Of a DNA stretch of 64,000 nucleotides, positions 46,281-55,233 are shown one piece after another. Position numbers and translations under genes: made by a program. The DNA is from Maribacter polysiphoniae. Lineage in GTDB: Bacteria; Bacteroidota; Bacteroidia; Flavobacteriales; Flavobacteriaceae. Each line of letters opens with the position of its first letter. Position 1 is the stretch's first letter. A model generated the notes under the pieces. It made no database searches and was not told the origin of the DNA. It was given only the letters and a program-made list of their open reading frames with translations. Location: positions 186,001 through 250,000 of the forward strand of contig NZ_QGGQ01000005.1 in assembly GCF_003148665.1 (NCBI RefSeq), given 5' to 3'.

Positions 46281-46331
46281 GGTACGGTTTTTTTAAATGT
46301 GTTTATCTTTTGATGTAGTAATAACCGTGCC
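46281..46331 (+). other. Hairpin in the act operon leader
   Basis: Nine-base arms GGTACGGTT (46281-46289) and AACCGTGCC (46323-46331) pair fully with one wobble, around a 33-nt loop, ending 27 nt before the actA ATG. It could be a regulatory leader; there is no match to a riboswitch I know. Confidence 0.4.
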
Positions 46332-46358
46332 AAAAATTTCGATTGAAATATTCTATAT

Positions 46359-47699
46359 ATGAAAAAGGTAACATACCGCAATCAAATTTCCAGGGTTTTA
46401 GGTGTTAGTCTAGTAGTTTTCCTGCTTTTTTCCATTTCTATTTTTGCACAGGATGGGGCTGTTGCTTCTGGTGATCCTGCAAAAGGAAAGGCACTCTTTA
46501 ATCAGAATTGTGCTGCTTGTCATGCGTTGAATAGGAAGATGACAGGGCCGGCCTTGGCTAATGTGGAATCCCGTCTTAATGCCGATGAAGGTTTGGATCG
46601 GGAATGGATTTATGCTTGGGTTAAAAATAGCCCTGGAGTGATTAAATCAGGGGATGATTATGCCAATAAGGTGTTCAATGAGTATAATCAGGCTCCAATG
46701 ACTCCTTTTCCTACCTTGTCAAATGACGATATTGATAATATTTTGGCCTATACTGCTGCGCCACCACCGGAACCGGTTGCTGCGAGTGCTGCTGTAGCCG
46801 AAGGGGGTGAGGGTGGTTCTTCTTCTACAGGAATATCCAATGAAATGATCTTAGGGGCTCTGGTTATTATACTGGGTCTTTTGGTGATGATGTTGGTCTT
46901 GGTGCAAGGAACCTTAAAGCGAATAGCGGTGGCCAATGGTCTCGATTTGGAGAAAGCCAAATCGGAGAGCGGTTTGCCTTTGTGGAAAGCATTCGCCCAG
47001 AATCAATTCTTGGTTTTGGTCACGGTGGTCATTTTGTTGTTGTCGGGTGCGTATTTTGTATATGGATGGATGATGCAAGTGGGGGTTGATCAAGGGTATG
47101 AGCCTATTCAGGAGATACACTATTCGCATAAAGTGCATGCGGGTGATAATAAAATAGATTGTAAGTATTGCCATTCATCGGCTAGGGTTTCCAAAACTTC
47201 GGGTATTCCTTCCTTGAATGTATGTATGAATTGTCATAAATCCATTTATGAGTATAAGGGTAACCCAGAAGGGCCTTCACAAGAGGATTTGGCCAATGGG
47301 TATACGAATGAGTTCTATACGGGTGAGATTAAAAAATTATATAAGGCCGTTGGTTGGGATGAGGAAAATCAAAGTTACACAGGGGAAAGCAAGCCGGTGG
47401 AATGGATAAGGATCCATAATCTTCCTGATTTGGTTTACTTCAACCACTCCCAGCATGTTTCTGTTGCGGGAATTGAATGTCAGACTTGTCACGGTCCTGT
47501 TGAGGAAATGGAAATCATGTCACAGTTTGCTCCCCTTACTATGGGATGGTGTATCAACTGTCATAGGGAAACCAATGTTAAGGTTGAGAATAACGAGTAC
47601 TATGCAAAAATCCATGAAGAGCTTTCCAAGAAATATGGGGTTGAAGAGCTTACCGCTGCCCAGATGGGTGGTTTGGAATGTGGAAAATGTCATTATTAA
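46359..47699 (+). CDS. actA: Alternative complex III subunit ActA, multiheme cytochrome c
   Basis: Periplasmic c-type cytochrome of the quinol:cytochrome c/oxidase oxidoreductase. The 446-residue protein has six CxxCH heme-binding motifs: CAACH at 51, CKYCH at 268, CMNCH at 289, CQTCH at 374, CINCH at 398 and CGKCH at 441. An N-terminal signal/anchor (residues 11-30) is followed by a mono-heme cytochrome c domain (about 38-140), two membrane helices (about 164-186 and 217-240), and the pentaheme part. The classical ActA is pentaheme; the extra N-terminal heme domain is notable. It is the first gene of the operon. Confidence 0.95.
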   Translation: MKKVTYRNQISRVLGVSLVVFLLFSISIFAQDGAVASGDPAKGKALFNQNCAACHALNRKMTGPALANVESRLNADEGLDREWIYAWVKNSPGVIKSGDDYANKVFNEYNQAPMTPFPTLSNDDIDNILAYTAAPPPEPVAASAAVAEGGEGGSSSTGISNEMILGALVIILGLLVMMLVLVQGTLKRIAVANGLDLEKAKSESGLPLWKAFAQNQFLVLVTVVILLLSGAYFVYGWMMQVGVDQGYEPIQEIHYSHKVHAGDNKIDCKYCHSSARVSKTSGIPSLNVCMNCHKSIYEYKGNPEGPSQEDLANGYTNEFYTGEIKKLYKAVGWDEENQSYTGESKPVEWIRIHNLPDLVYFNHSQHVSVAGIECQTCHGPVEEMEIMSQFAPLTMGWCINCHRETNVKVENNEYYAKIHEELSKKYGVEELTAAQMGGLECGKCHY

Positions 47700-47731
47700 T
47701 AAAATAAAGTAGCTAATTACAGATAGATCGT

Positions 47732-50700
47732 ATGGCATCAAACAAAAAATATTGGAAAAGCGAAGCGGAGTTAAATCCAAACGATTCCATTGTTGAGGCG
47801 CTAAGACAAAATGAATTTGTTGAGGAAATTCCAGTTGATGAATTTTTGGGCAACAAAGAGAATTTGTCTTCAACAAATACGAACAGAAGGGATTTCCTTA
47901 AATACGTTGGTTTTAGTACCGCTGCCGCATCATTGGCGGCGTGCGAGGGGCCGGTGAGAAAATCAATTCCTTACGTTGTTCAGCCAGAACGCATAATTCC
48001 TGGTGTTGCAAATTATTATGCAACGACTATAGCCAACGGATTCGACTTTGCTAGTGTCCTGGTTAAGACAAGGGAGGGTAGGCCGATAAAAATCGAGAAT
48101 AATACCGATGCCAAAGTGAATGGGGGTGCAAATGCCCGTGTTCAAGGTTCTGTGTTGTCCTTATATGATAGTACGCGTCTGCAGGGTCCTATGAAGGCTG
48201 GTGAGCCGGTTGAATGGACTGCTCTTGATACAGAGGTGAAGGCCAAGTTGAATACTTTGAAAGCGTCTGGAAAACAGATTGCTTTGTTGACGCAGACCTA
48301 TGCAAGTCCGTCGACTGCCAAACTTATCGCTGAATTCAAGGAGATGTATGGTGCGGTAAACCACGTGGTTTACGATGCAATTTCCGAAGATGCTGCCTTA
48401 ACCGCTTTTGAAGCGCGCTATGGCGATAGGGCATTGGCGGATTATGATTTTGAAAAAGCTGAGGTAATAGTCTCATTTGGGGCAGACTTCCTTGCAGATT
48501 GGCAAGGGGGCGGATATGATAGTGGTTATTCCAAAGGGCGTATTCCCAAAAACGGGAAAATGTCAAAGCATGTGCAGTTCGAGGCTAATATGTCCTTGTC
48601 CGGCGCCAATGCGGATAAACGAGTGCCATTAACACCAATGCAACAAAAAATCGCACTTGCCAAACTGTATGCCAAATTAAATGGGTCTTCCGTTGGTGGT
48701 GAAATTCCTGAATATGCACAACAGGCCATTGATGGGGTTGTTGGTGAGATCAATAAGAATAAAAGTGCTGCCGTTGTAGTCACTGGTTTGCAGGACGTAG
48801 ATGCCCAAGCCGTTGTTTTGGCTATAAACGAGATGTTGGGAAGTAAGGCTTTCGATGCCAAAGCCCCTAAATATGTCCGTCAGGGTAGTGTTAAAAATTT
48901 GAATGCCCTAGTGGCGGATATGAAGGCGGGTCGTGTTGGTGCCTTGATCATGGATGGTGTTAATCCAATGTATACATTGCCCAACGCTGTTGATTTTGAA
49001 GAGGGACTTGCTAAGGTCGATCTTTCTGTTACCTTTTCAGGTAATTGGAATGAGACTACGGAATTGACGGATTATGCCGCTGCCGCTAACCATTATTTGG
49101 AATCATGGGGTGATACAGAGATTAAAAAAGGGCATTTTGGTCTGATCCAGCCTACGATAAAAGAGCTTTTTGATACAAGACAGTTTCAATCGGCACTATT
49201 GAAGTGGATGGATAGCGATAAAAGCTATTATGATTATATAAAGGAAACTTGGAGTACGGATGTATTGGCTGGAAACGACTGGAATAAAGCCTTGCATGAT
49301 GGTGTTTATGTATCGGCAGGTTCCAATGCTGTTGGGGAAATTGTTGAGGCGGTGGCTTCAGCGGTAGGTCTTGATGGTGCGGATACTTCTGGTATGGATG
49401 TTTCCTCTGCAGTGAAAAGGCTGTCAAATGCCGTTAGTGGTGGAGGTCTTGAGCTTACATTGTATTCAAAGGTAGGTATGGGTGATGGGCAACAAGCTGG
49501 AAACCCATGGTTGCAGGAATTTCCGGATCCGATTTCCAGAGTGTCTTGGGATAACTATGTTACCGTTTCCAAAGCGGATGCAACACGTTTGGAATTGATT
49601 AATGAGCACGCTGCCAACGGAGGTTTGGATGGTAGTTATGCCAAACTAACCGTGAATGGTGTGGCTTTGGATCAGGTTCCTGTGTTGATTCAGCCCGGTC
49701 AGGCTCCAGGGTCAATAGGTTTGGCGTTGGGTTACGGTCGTAAGGTCGGAATGAAGTCCGAGATGCAGACAGGGGTAAATGCCTATCCGTTATATCAAGG
49801 ATTCAACAATGTGCAATCGGTGACCATTGAGAAGGCGGCCGGAATGCATGAATTTGCCTGTATTCAATTACACAATACCCTTATGGGTAGGGGTGATATT
49901 ATAAAAGAGACCACTTTGGAAATCTTTAACACTAAAGATCATGCCGAGTGGAACAAGGTGCCAATGGTTTCTTTAAACCATCAGGAAGTAGAGGCTACAA
50001 CAGTTGATTTATGGGATAGTTTTGATCGTTCTATAGGGCATCACTTCAATATGTCCATAGATTTGAACGCCTGTACCGGTTGTGGTGCTTGTGTTGTGGC
50101 ATGTAGTGCGGAAAACAACGTACCGGTGGTCGGGAAGGAAGAAGTGCGACGTTCCCGTGATATGCATTGGTTGCGAATAGACAGATATTATTCCTCTGAG
50201 GATTCCTTTGAGGGTGATAATACCAAAAAGGATGAGTTCAGTGGTTTGTCTGGGGAGAAAGGTTCCCTTGGAGGCTTTGGTGAACTGGAACATCCTGCAA
50301 TTAATCCTCAAGTGGCCTTTCAGCCTGTAATGTGTCAACACTGTAACCATGCTCCTTGTGAGACTGTTTGTCCTGTAGCGGCAACATCACATGGTCGTCA
50401 GGGTCAAAACCAAATGGCGTACAACAGATGTGTGGGGACTAGGTATTGTGCGAACAACTGCCCTTATAAGGTTCGTAGGTTCAACTGGTTCTTGTATAAC
50501 AACAATGACGAGTTCGATTTCCATATGAACAACGATTTGGGGAAAATGGTCATTAATCCAGATGTTACTGTTCGGTCAAGGGGTGTTATTGAAAAATGCT
50601 CTATGTGTATCCAAAAAACACAGAAAACCATACTTGATGCGAAGAGGGATGGTAGGGTGATAAAAGATGGTGAATTCCAAACGGCCTGTTCCATGGCCTG

Positions 50701-50857
50701 TAATAATGGAGCCATTATATTTGGTGATGTCAATGATAAGGAAAGTAAGGTCGCTGAGTTGAAAGAGAGTGATCGTATGTATCATTTATTGGAACATGTT
50801 GGGACCAAACCAAATGTATTCTATCACGTTAAAGTGAGAAATAACAACGAAGCGTAA
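47732..50857 (+). CDS. actB: Alternative complex III subunit ActB, iron-sulfur protein
   Basis: A 1041-residue periplasmic subunit. A Tat-like signal (NRRDFLKYVGF at 51-61) and a lipobox-like LAAC (C71) suggest folded export and lipid anchoring. The large N-terminal part resembles the molybdopterin oxidoreductase catalytic subunit but in ACIII carries no molybdenum. The C-terminal third has four cysteine groups for Fe-S clusters: CTGCGACVVAC from 781, CQHCNHAPCETVC from 868, RCVGTRYCANNC near 899, and CSMCIQK near 955. Electrons from quinol pass through these to ActA. Confidence 0.96.
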   Translation: MASNKKYWKSEAELNPNDSIVEALRQNEFVEEIPVDEFLGNKENLSSTNTNRRDFLKYVGFSTAAASLAACEGPVRKSIPYVVQPERIIPGVANYYATTIANGFDFASVLVKTREGRPIKIENNTDAKVNGGANARVQGSVLSLYDSTRLQGPMKAGEPVEWTALDTEVKAKLNTLKASGKQIALLTQTYASPSTAKLIAEFKEMYGAVNHVVYDAISEDAALTAFEARYGDRALADYDFEKAEVIVSFGADFLADWQGGGYDSGYSKGRIPKNGKMSKHVQFEANMSLSGANADKRVPLTPMQQKIALAKLYAKLNGSSVGGEIPEYAQQAIDGVVGEINKNKSAAVVVTGLQDVDAQAVVLAINEMLGSKAFDAKAPKYVRQGSVKNLNALVADMKAGRVGALIMDGVNPMYTLPNAVDFEEGLAKVDLSVTFSGNWNETTELTDYAAAANHYLESWGDTEIKKGHFGLIQPTIKELFDTRQFQSALLKWMDSDKSYYDYIKETWSTDVLAGNDWNKALHDGVYVSAGSNAVGEIVEAVASAVGLDGADTSGMDVSSAVKRLSNAVSGGGLELTLYSKVGMGDGQQAGNPWLQEFPDPISRVSWDNYVTVSKADATRLELINEHAANGGLDGSYAKLTVNGVALDQVPVLIQPGQAPGSIGLALGYGRKVGMKSEMQTGVNAYPLYQGFNNVQSVTIEKAAGMHEFACIQLHNTLMGRGDIIKETTLEIFNTKDHAEWNKVPMVSLNHQEVEATTVDLWDSFDRSIGHHFNMSIDLNACTGCGACVVACSAENNVPVVGKEEVRRSRDMHWLRIDRYYSSEDSFEGDNTKKDEFSGLSGEKGSLGGFGELEHPAINPQVAFQPVMCQHCNHAPCETVCPVAATSHGRQGQNQMAYNRCVGTRYCANNCPYKVRRFNWFLYNNNDEFDFHMNNDLGKMVINPDVTVRSRGVIEKCSMCIQKTQKTILDAKRDGRVIKDGEFQTACSMACNNGAIIFGDVNDKESKVAELKESDRMYHLLEHVGTKPNVFYHVKVRNNNEA

Positions 50858-50890
50858 AAATATTATTTAGCAAAGTAACTATAAAAGATT

Positions 50891-52627
50891 ATGGCGTCGC
50901 ATTACGAAGCACCTATACGAAGACCCTTAGTACTTGGAGACAAAGGCTATCACGATGTAACAGTGGATATAGCCGCTCCTGTTGAAGGAAGAGCCAATAA
51001 GCATTGGTGGATAGTTTTTTCCATAGCCTTGTTAGCATTCCTTTGGGGGATTGGTTGTATAATTTATACTGTTTCTACCGGTATCGGTACCTGGGGTTTG
51101 AATAAAACCGTAAACTGGGCATGGGATATTACCAACTTTGTTTGGTGGGTAGGGATAGGTCACGCAGGAACCTTGATTTCTGCAGTACTATTGCTTTTTA
51201 GACAAAAGTGGAGAATGGCCATTAACCGTTCTGCGGAGGCGATGACCATATTTTCCGTAGTACAGGCAGGTCTGTTTCCCATTATCCACATGGGTCGACC
51301 TTGGTTGGCTTATTGGGTATTGCCGATACCAAACCAATTTGGTTCGTTGTGGGTGAACTTCAACTCTCCCTTGCTCTGGGATGTATTTGCGATATCTACT
51401 TACCTATCTGTTTCCTTGGTTTTCTGGTGGACAGGATTGTTGCCCGATTTTGCAATGATACGGGATAGGGCAGTACTGCCATTCCAAAAGAAAATATATA
51501 GCTTATTGAGTTTTGGTTGGACAGGCCGTGCGAAAGATTGGCAACGTTTTGAGGAAGTGTCCTTGGTTTTGGCTGGTTTGGCCACTCCGTTGGTACTTTC
51601 TGTACACACCATCGTATCTTTTGACTTTGCTACTTCGGTCATTCCAGGATGGCATACCACGATATTTCCTCCATATTTTGTGGCTGGGGCGGTATTCTCA
51701 GGTTTTGCAATGGTGAATACCTTGCTGATAATTATGAGAAAGGTATCTGGTCTTGAGGCTTATATCACTGTTCAGCATATAGAATTGATGAACATTGTTA
51801 TCATGATTACGGGTTCTATTGTAGGTTGTGCCTATATTACGGAGTTGTTCATGGCTTGGTATTCCGGGGTTGAGTACGAGCAGTATGCTTTCTTGAATAG
51901 GGCAACAGGTCCTTATGCCTGGGCCTATTGGGCAATGATGAGCTGTAATGTATTCTCACCACAGTTCATGTGGTTCAAAAAGTTGCGAACTAGTATTATG
52001 TTCTCTTTCTTTATTTCGATCATCGTGAATATCGGAATGTGGTTTGAGCGTTTTGTGATCATTGTAACGTCATTGCACAGGGATTATTTACCTTCTTCAT
52101 GGAGTATGTTCTCCCCTACGTTTGTAGATATAGGGACATTTATCGGTACCATTGGGTTCTTCTTTGTACTTTTCCTTTTGTATTCAAGAACCTTCCCTGT
52201 AATTGCACAGGCGGAAGTGAAGACGATTTTAAAATCCTCGGGGGAAAAATATAAGAAACTAAGGGAGGCAGGTAAGCCTTTGTACCAAATTAATGCGAAT
52301 ACCGTAATTAGGGAAGATGTGGTTGAAACGGCGACCGAACCTGTAGAGGAAAAACCTTCTGCTGCAAAAGAGAGCGTTTCCAGTCTATTGGACTCCATAG
52401 GAACGTTCGATGCTTCCAGGGATAAGGCGGATGACCTTAAGAAGGTGAAGGGTATTGGACCTCAAATGGAGAAGACCTTAAACCAAATAGGTATTTATAC
52501 ATTCGCCCAAGTTAGTCGAATGACCGAGAAGGAATATAATTTGTTGGACTCAATTACCGGTTCGTTCCCAGGTAGGGCGCAACGTGATGATTGGGCCAGT
52601 CAGGCAAAAAAATTAAATAACAAGTAA
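50891..52627 (+). CDS. actC: Alternative complex III subunit ActC (NrfD-like) with C-terminal helix-hairpin-helix domain
   Basis: Integral membrane quinol-oxidising subunit of the NrfD/PsrC family, with about ten membrane helices in residues 1 to ~450 (first WWIVFSIALLAFLWGIGCII; later FNSPLLWDVFAISTYLSVSLVFWW). After a cytoplasmic Glu/Ala/Ser linker (VVETATEPVEEKPS) comes a ~65-residue tail from about residue 514 (DDLKKVKGIGPQMEKTLNQI). This is a helix-hairpin-helix module ending in DDWASQAKKLNNK, the same module type as in S2 of this window. Length is 578, longer than a bare NrfD core. Confidence 0.95.
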   Translation: MASHYEAPIRRPLVLGDKGYHDVTVDIAAPVEGRANKHWWIVFSIALLAFLWGIGCIIYTVSTGIGTWGLNKTVNWAWDITNFVWWVGIGHAGTLISAVLLLFRQKWRMAINRSAEAMTIFSVVQAGLFPIIHMGRPWLAYWVLPIPNQFGSLWVNFNSPLLWDVFAISTYLSVSLVFWWTGLLPDFAMIRDRAVLPFQKKIYSLLSFGWTGRAKDWQRFEEVSLVLAGLATPLVLSVHTIVSFDFATSVIPGWHTTIFPPYFVAGAVFSGFAMVNTLLIIMRKVSGLEAYITVQHIELMNIVIMITGSIVGCAYITELFMAWYSGVEYEQYAFLNRATGPYAWAYWAMMSCNVFSPQFMWFKKLRTSIMFSFFISIIVNIGMWFERFVIIVTSLHRDYLPSSWSMFSPTFVDIGTFIGTIGFFFVLFLLYSRTFPVIAQAEVKTILKSSGEKYKKLREAGKPLYQINANTVIREDVVETATEPVEEKPSAAKESVSSLLDSIGTFDASRDKADDLKKVKGIGPQMEKTLNQIGIYTFAQVSRMTEKEYNLLDSITGSFPGRAQRDDWASQAKKLNNK

Positions 52628-52633
52628 GAAGAT

Positions 52634-53155
52634 ATGGCATCTAAAGTTATACATGCATACTACGATGATGACGACGTGCTGATGCATGCCGTCAAAAAGG
52701 TGAAGGACGCCAAGCATCATATAGAGGAAGTGTATTGTCCTTTTCCAGTTCATGGATTGGATAAGGCCATGGGGCTTGCGCCCACTAGAATTGCCATAAC
52801 CTCTTTTATTTATGGTTGTGTCGGTCTTGCGGTTGCAATAGTGATGATGAATTATATCATGATTCAGGATTGGCCTCAGGATATAGGTGGTAAACCTAGT
52901 TTTAGTTATTTGGAAAACATGCCGGCATTCGTTCCGATCATGTTTGAGTTAACGGTTTTCTTTGCTGCGCATTTAATGGTAATCACTTTTTACCTAAGAA
53001 GTAGATTGTGGCCTTTTAAAAAGGCAGAGAATCCTGATGTACGAACTACCGACGACCATTTTGTTATGGAGTTGGCCATTCACGACAACGAAAAAGAATT
53101 AAAGAACTTATTGATGGATACCGGTGCGGTAGAAATCAATGTTTCAGAAAAGTAG
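52634..53155 (+). CDS. actD: Alternative complex III subunit ActD (DUF3341)
   Basis: A 173-residue membrane subunit. The soluble N-terminal domain (IHAYYDDDDVLMHAVKKVKDAKHHIEEVYCPFPVHGLDKAMGL) is the DUF3341 start and is followed by two helices (ITSFIYGCVGLAVAIVMMNYIM and AFVPIMFELTVFFAAHLMVITF), then an acidic C-terminal part. It has no cofactor motif and fits a structural role. The start lies 6 nt after the actC stop, and actE begins 7 nt beyond its own stop, so translation is probably coupled. Confidence 0.94.
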   Translation: MASKVIHAYYDDDDVLMHAVKKVKDAKHHIEEVYCPFPVHGLDKAMGLAPTRIAITSFIYGCVGLAVAIVMMNYIMIQDWPQDIGGKPSFSYLENMPAFVPIMFELTVFFAAHLMVITFYLRSRLWPFKKAENPDVRTTDDHFVMELAIHDNEKELKNLLMDTGAVEINVSEK

Positions 53156-53162
53156 TCCTAAG

Positions 53163-53744
53163 ATGATGAACAATTTTATTAAAGTAGGAATAGCATTTGG
53201 TTTGGTACTGTTAATGGCTTCATGTTCCAATAAGAGAAGACCTAATTATCAGTATATGCCTAATATGTATGAACCAGTGGGCTATGAGACTTATCAAGGT
53301 TTCAATGAGGATGAGGTCACTAGGATTGCATTGTTCAAAGGTGTTTCGGAAGCCATGTTGCCACCGGATAATACAATTCCAAGAGGTTGGATGCCTTATG
53401 GGTTGGAGAATACCATTGAAGGGAAGGAACTTTCCAGGTTAAAAACCAGTCCTTTGGATTCCTTGAAAAGTGAGGCCAATTTGGCAAAGGGCAAAGAGCT
53501 TTTTAATATCTATTGTGCTATTTGTCATGGACCAAAAGGGGATGGACAAGGTACATTGGTTAAAAGGGAAAAAATTCTGGGCGTGCCCAGTTATGCGGAT
53601 GCAGCCCGCGATATTACGGTGGGTAGTACGTATCACGTAATATATTATGGTTTAAACTCTATGGGATCGTATGCCGTACAATTGAACCATGAAGAACGTT
53701 GGCAAGTTGCCGAATACGTTATGAAATTGAAACAAGATTTATAA
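53163..53744 (+). CDS. actE: Alternative complex III subunit ActE, monoheme cytochrome c lipoprotein
   Basis: The ATG at 53163 (7 nt after actD) gives 194 residues; an upstream start would overlap actD. Signal peptide with lipobox LMASC anchors it to the membrane. One heme-binding motif CAICH starts at residue 118, within NLAKGKELFNIYCAICHGPKGDG; the distal ligand is probably the Met of NSMGSYAVQL. The His/Met c-type heme would pass electrons from ActA onward. The C-terminus ends RWQVAEYVMKLKQ, a usual cytochrome c end helix. Confidence 0.95.
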   Translation: MMNNFIKVGIAFGLVLLMASCSNKRRPNYQYMPNMYEPVGYETYQGFNEDEVTRIALFKGVSEAMLPPDNTIPRGWMPYGLENTIEGKELSRLKTSPLDSLKSEANLAKGKELFNIYCAICHGPKGDGQGTLVKREKILGVPSYADAARDITVGSTYHVIYYGLNSMGSYAVQLNHEERWQVAEYVMKLKQDL

Positions 53745-53764
53745 AATAATACATAGAGTAAGAT

Positions 53765-55087
53765 ATGTACACGTTTTCAAGCAGACTAAGAATGGCTTCC
53801 TTCATCATGATGATTGTAGGCTTATTAGGTATCGGAATTGGTTTTATGTCGGCCCCAAGCACCGTTGAAGAGGCTAAGGCCATGGTCGCCAGTCACGATG
53901 GGGGTCATGGTGATGCACATGCCGAAGAGGTAGGACTCGCTGAGGCAAATGCCCATGGGGAGCATGCTGAGGCCCACGATGCAGCACATGATGAGCATGT
54001 TTTGCATCAATTGCAGAATAAACCATGGTCAGCGTTGTATGTGGCAGCATTCTTCTTTTTTATGATCGCATTGGGTGTTTTGGCATTTTATGCCATACAA
54101 AGGGCATCCCAAGCCGGTTGGTCTCCATTGCTGTTCCGTGTAATGGAAGGGATAACCGCTTATTTGGTCCCTGGGGGGATTATTATATTCGTTATTTTGG
54201 TATTGTCTGTTTTGCACATGAACCATCTATTTGTTTGGATGGATGCTGATGTTGTAGCGCATGATAAATTGTTAATGGGCAAGTCGGGTTATTTGAATCC
54301 TACTTTCTTCTTGATCCGTGCGGCTATTTTCTTGGGAGGCTGGATACTCTATAGGGAGTATTCCAGAAAGCTTTCCTTAAAGCAGGATGCCTCGGATGAC
54401 AACTCGAATTTCAAATTGAACTTTAGGATATCCGCTGCATTTTTGGTGTTTTATTTGATCAGTGAGTCGATTATGTCTTGGGATTGGATTATGAGTGTGG
54501 ATCCACACTGGTTCAGTACCTTGTTCGGATGGTATGTGTTTGCAAGTATGATCGTTTCAGGAATTACGGTTATTGCCATGGTAACGATTTATTTGAAGTC
54601 AAAGGATTACTTACCGGATGTCAATGATAGTCATATTCATGATTTAGCCAAGTTCATGTTCGGTTTTAGTGTTTTCTGGACCTACCTTTGGTTCTCGCAA
54701 TTTATGTTGATCTGGTATTCGAATATCCCTGAAGAGGTTACCTATTATGTAACGCGTATCGAGGATTTTAAACTTCCTTTCTTTGGAATGGTCGTTATGA
54801 ACTTTGTGTTGCCATTACTACTTTTAATGAATAGTGACTATAAAAGAATCAACTGGTTTGTCATCCTTACCGGTATTATCATACTGGCAGGTCACTATAT
54901 GGATATTTTCAATATGATCATGCCTTCTACGGTAGGTGATCAATGGTCTATCGGAATTCCTGAAATTGGAGCCATTCTGTTCTTTGCCGGATTGTTTATC
55001 TTCTGGGTTTTTAGGGCATTGACAAAAGCACCTCTTCAACCTAAACGCAACCCGTTTATCGAGGAGAGTAGACATTTTCATTATTAA
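53765..55087 (+). CDS. actF: Alternative complex III subunit ActF (NrfD-like)
   Basis: Second integral membrane NrfD-type subunit, 440 residues, about ten helices (first RMASFIMMIVGLLGIGIGFM; then ALYVAAFFFFMIALGVLAFYAI and so on). Between helix 1 and helix 2 (residues about 40-82) lies a His/Asp/Glu-rich insert, with nine histidines in some forty residues (SHDGGHGDAHAEEV and so on). The NrfD core keeps the pattern FKLPFFGMVVMNFVLPLLLLM. It is the last act gene; coxB follows after 146 nt. Confidence 0.94.
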   Translation: MYTFSSRLRMASFIMMIVGLLGIGIGFMSAPSTVEEAKAMVASHDGGHGDAHAEEVGLAEANAHGEHAEAHDAAHDEHVLHQLQNKPWSALYVAAFFFFMIALGVLAFYAIQRASQAGWSPLLFRVMEGITAYLVPGGIIIFVILVLSVLHMNHLFVWMDADVVAHDKLLMGKSGYLNPTFFLIRAAIFLGGWILYREYSRKLSLKQDASDDNSNFKLNFRISAAFLVFYLISESIMSWDWIMSVDPHWFSTLFGWYVFASMIVSGITVIAMVTIYLKSKDYLPDVNDSHIHDLAKFMFGFSVFWTYLWFSQFMLIWYSNIPEEVTYYVTRIEDFKLPFFGMVVMNFVLPLLLLMNSDYKRINWFVILTGIIILAGHYMDIFNMIMPSTVGDQWSIGIPEIGAILFFAGLFIFWVFRALTKAPLQPKRNPFIEESRHFHY

Positions 55088-55107
55088 TTTTAGAATAAAT
55101 ATATACC

Positions 55108-55137
55108 CTCCTTCCCAGTGTTTGCTGGGTAGTGGGG
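55108..55137 (+). other. GC-rich hairpin between actF and coxB
   Basis: CCCAG/CTGGG stem with a 6-nt loop in a C-rich/G-rich setting. No long T-run follows, so full termination is not expected; it may attenuate transcription or protect the act mRNA from decay. Confidence 0.4.
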
Positions 55138-55233
55138 GATAAATGTTTTTACCCATCGTTGAAGGGTGTTACTTCGGGGATAGTGGGTTTAAGTTTTTTT
55201 TACTAAGTTTAAAGCGAAATTTTAAATATAACA

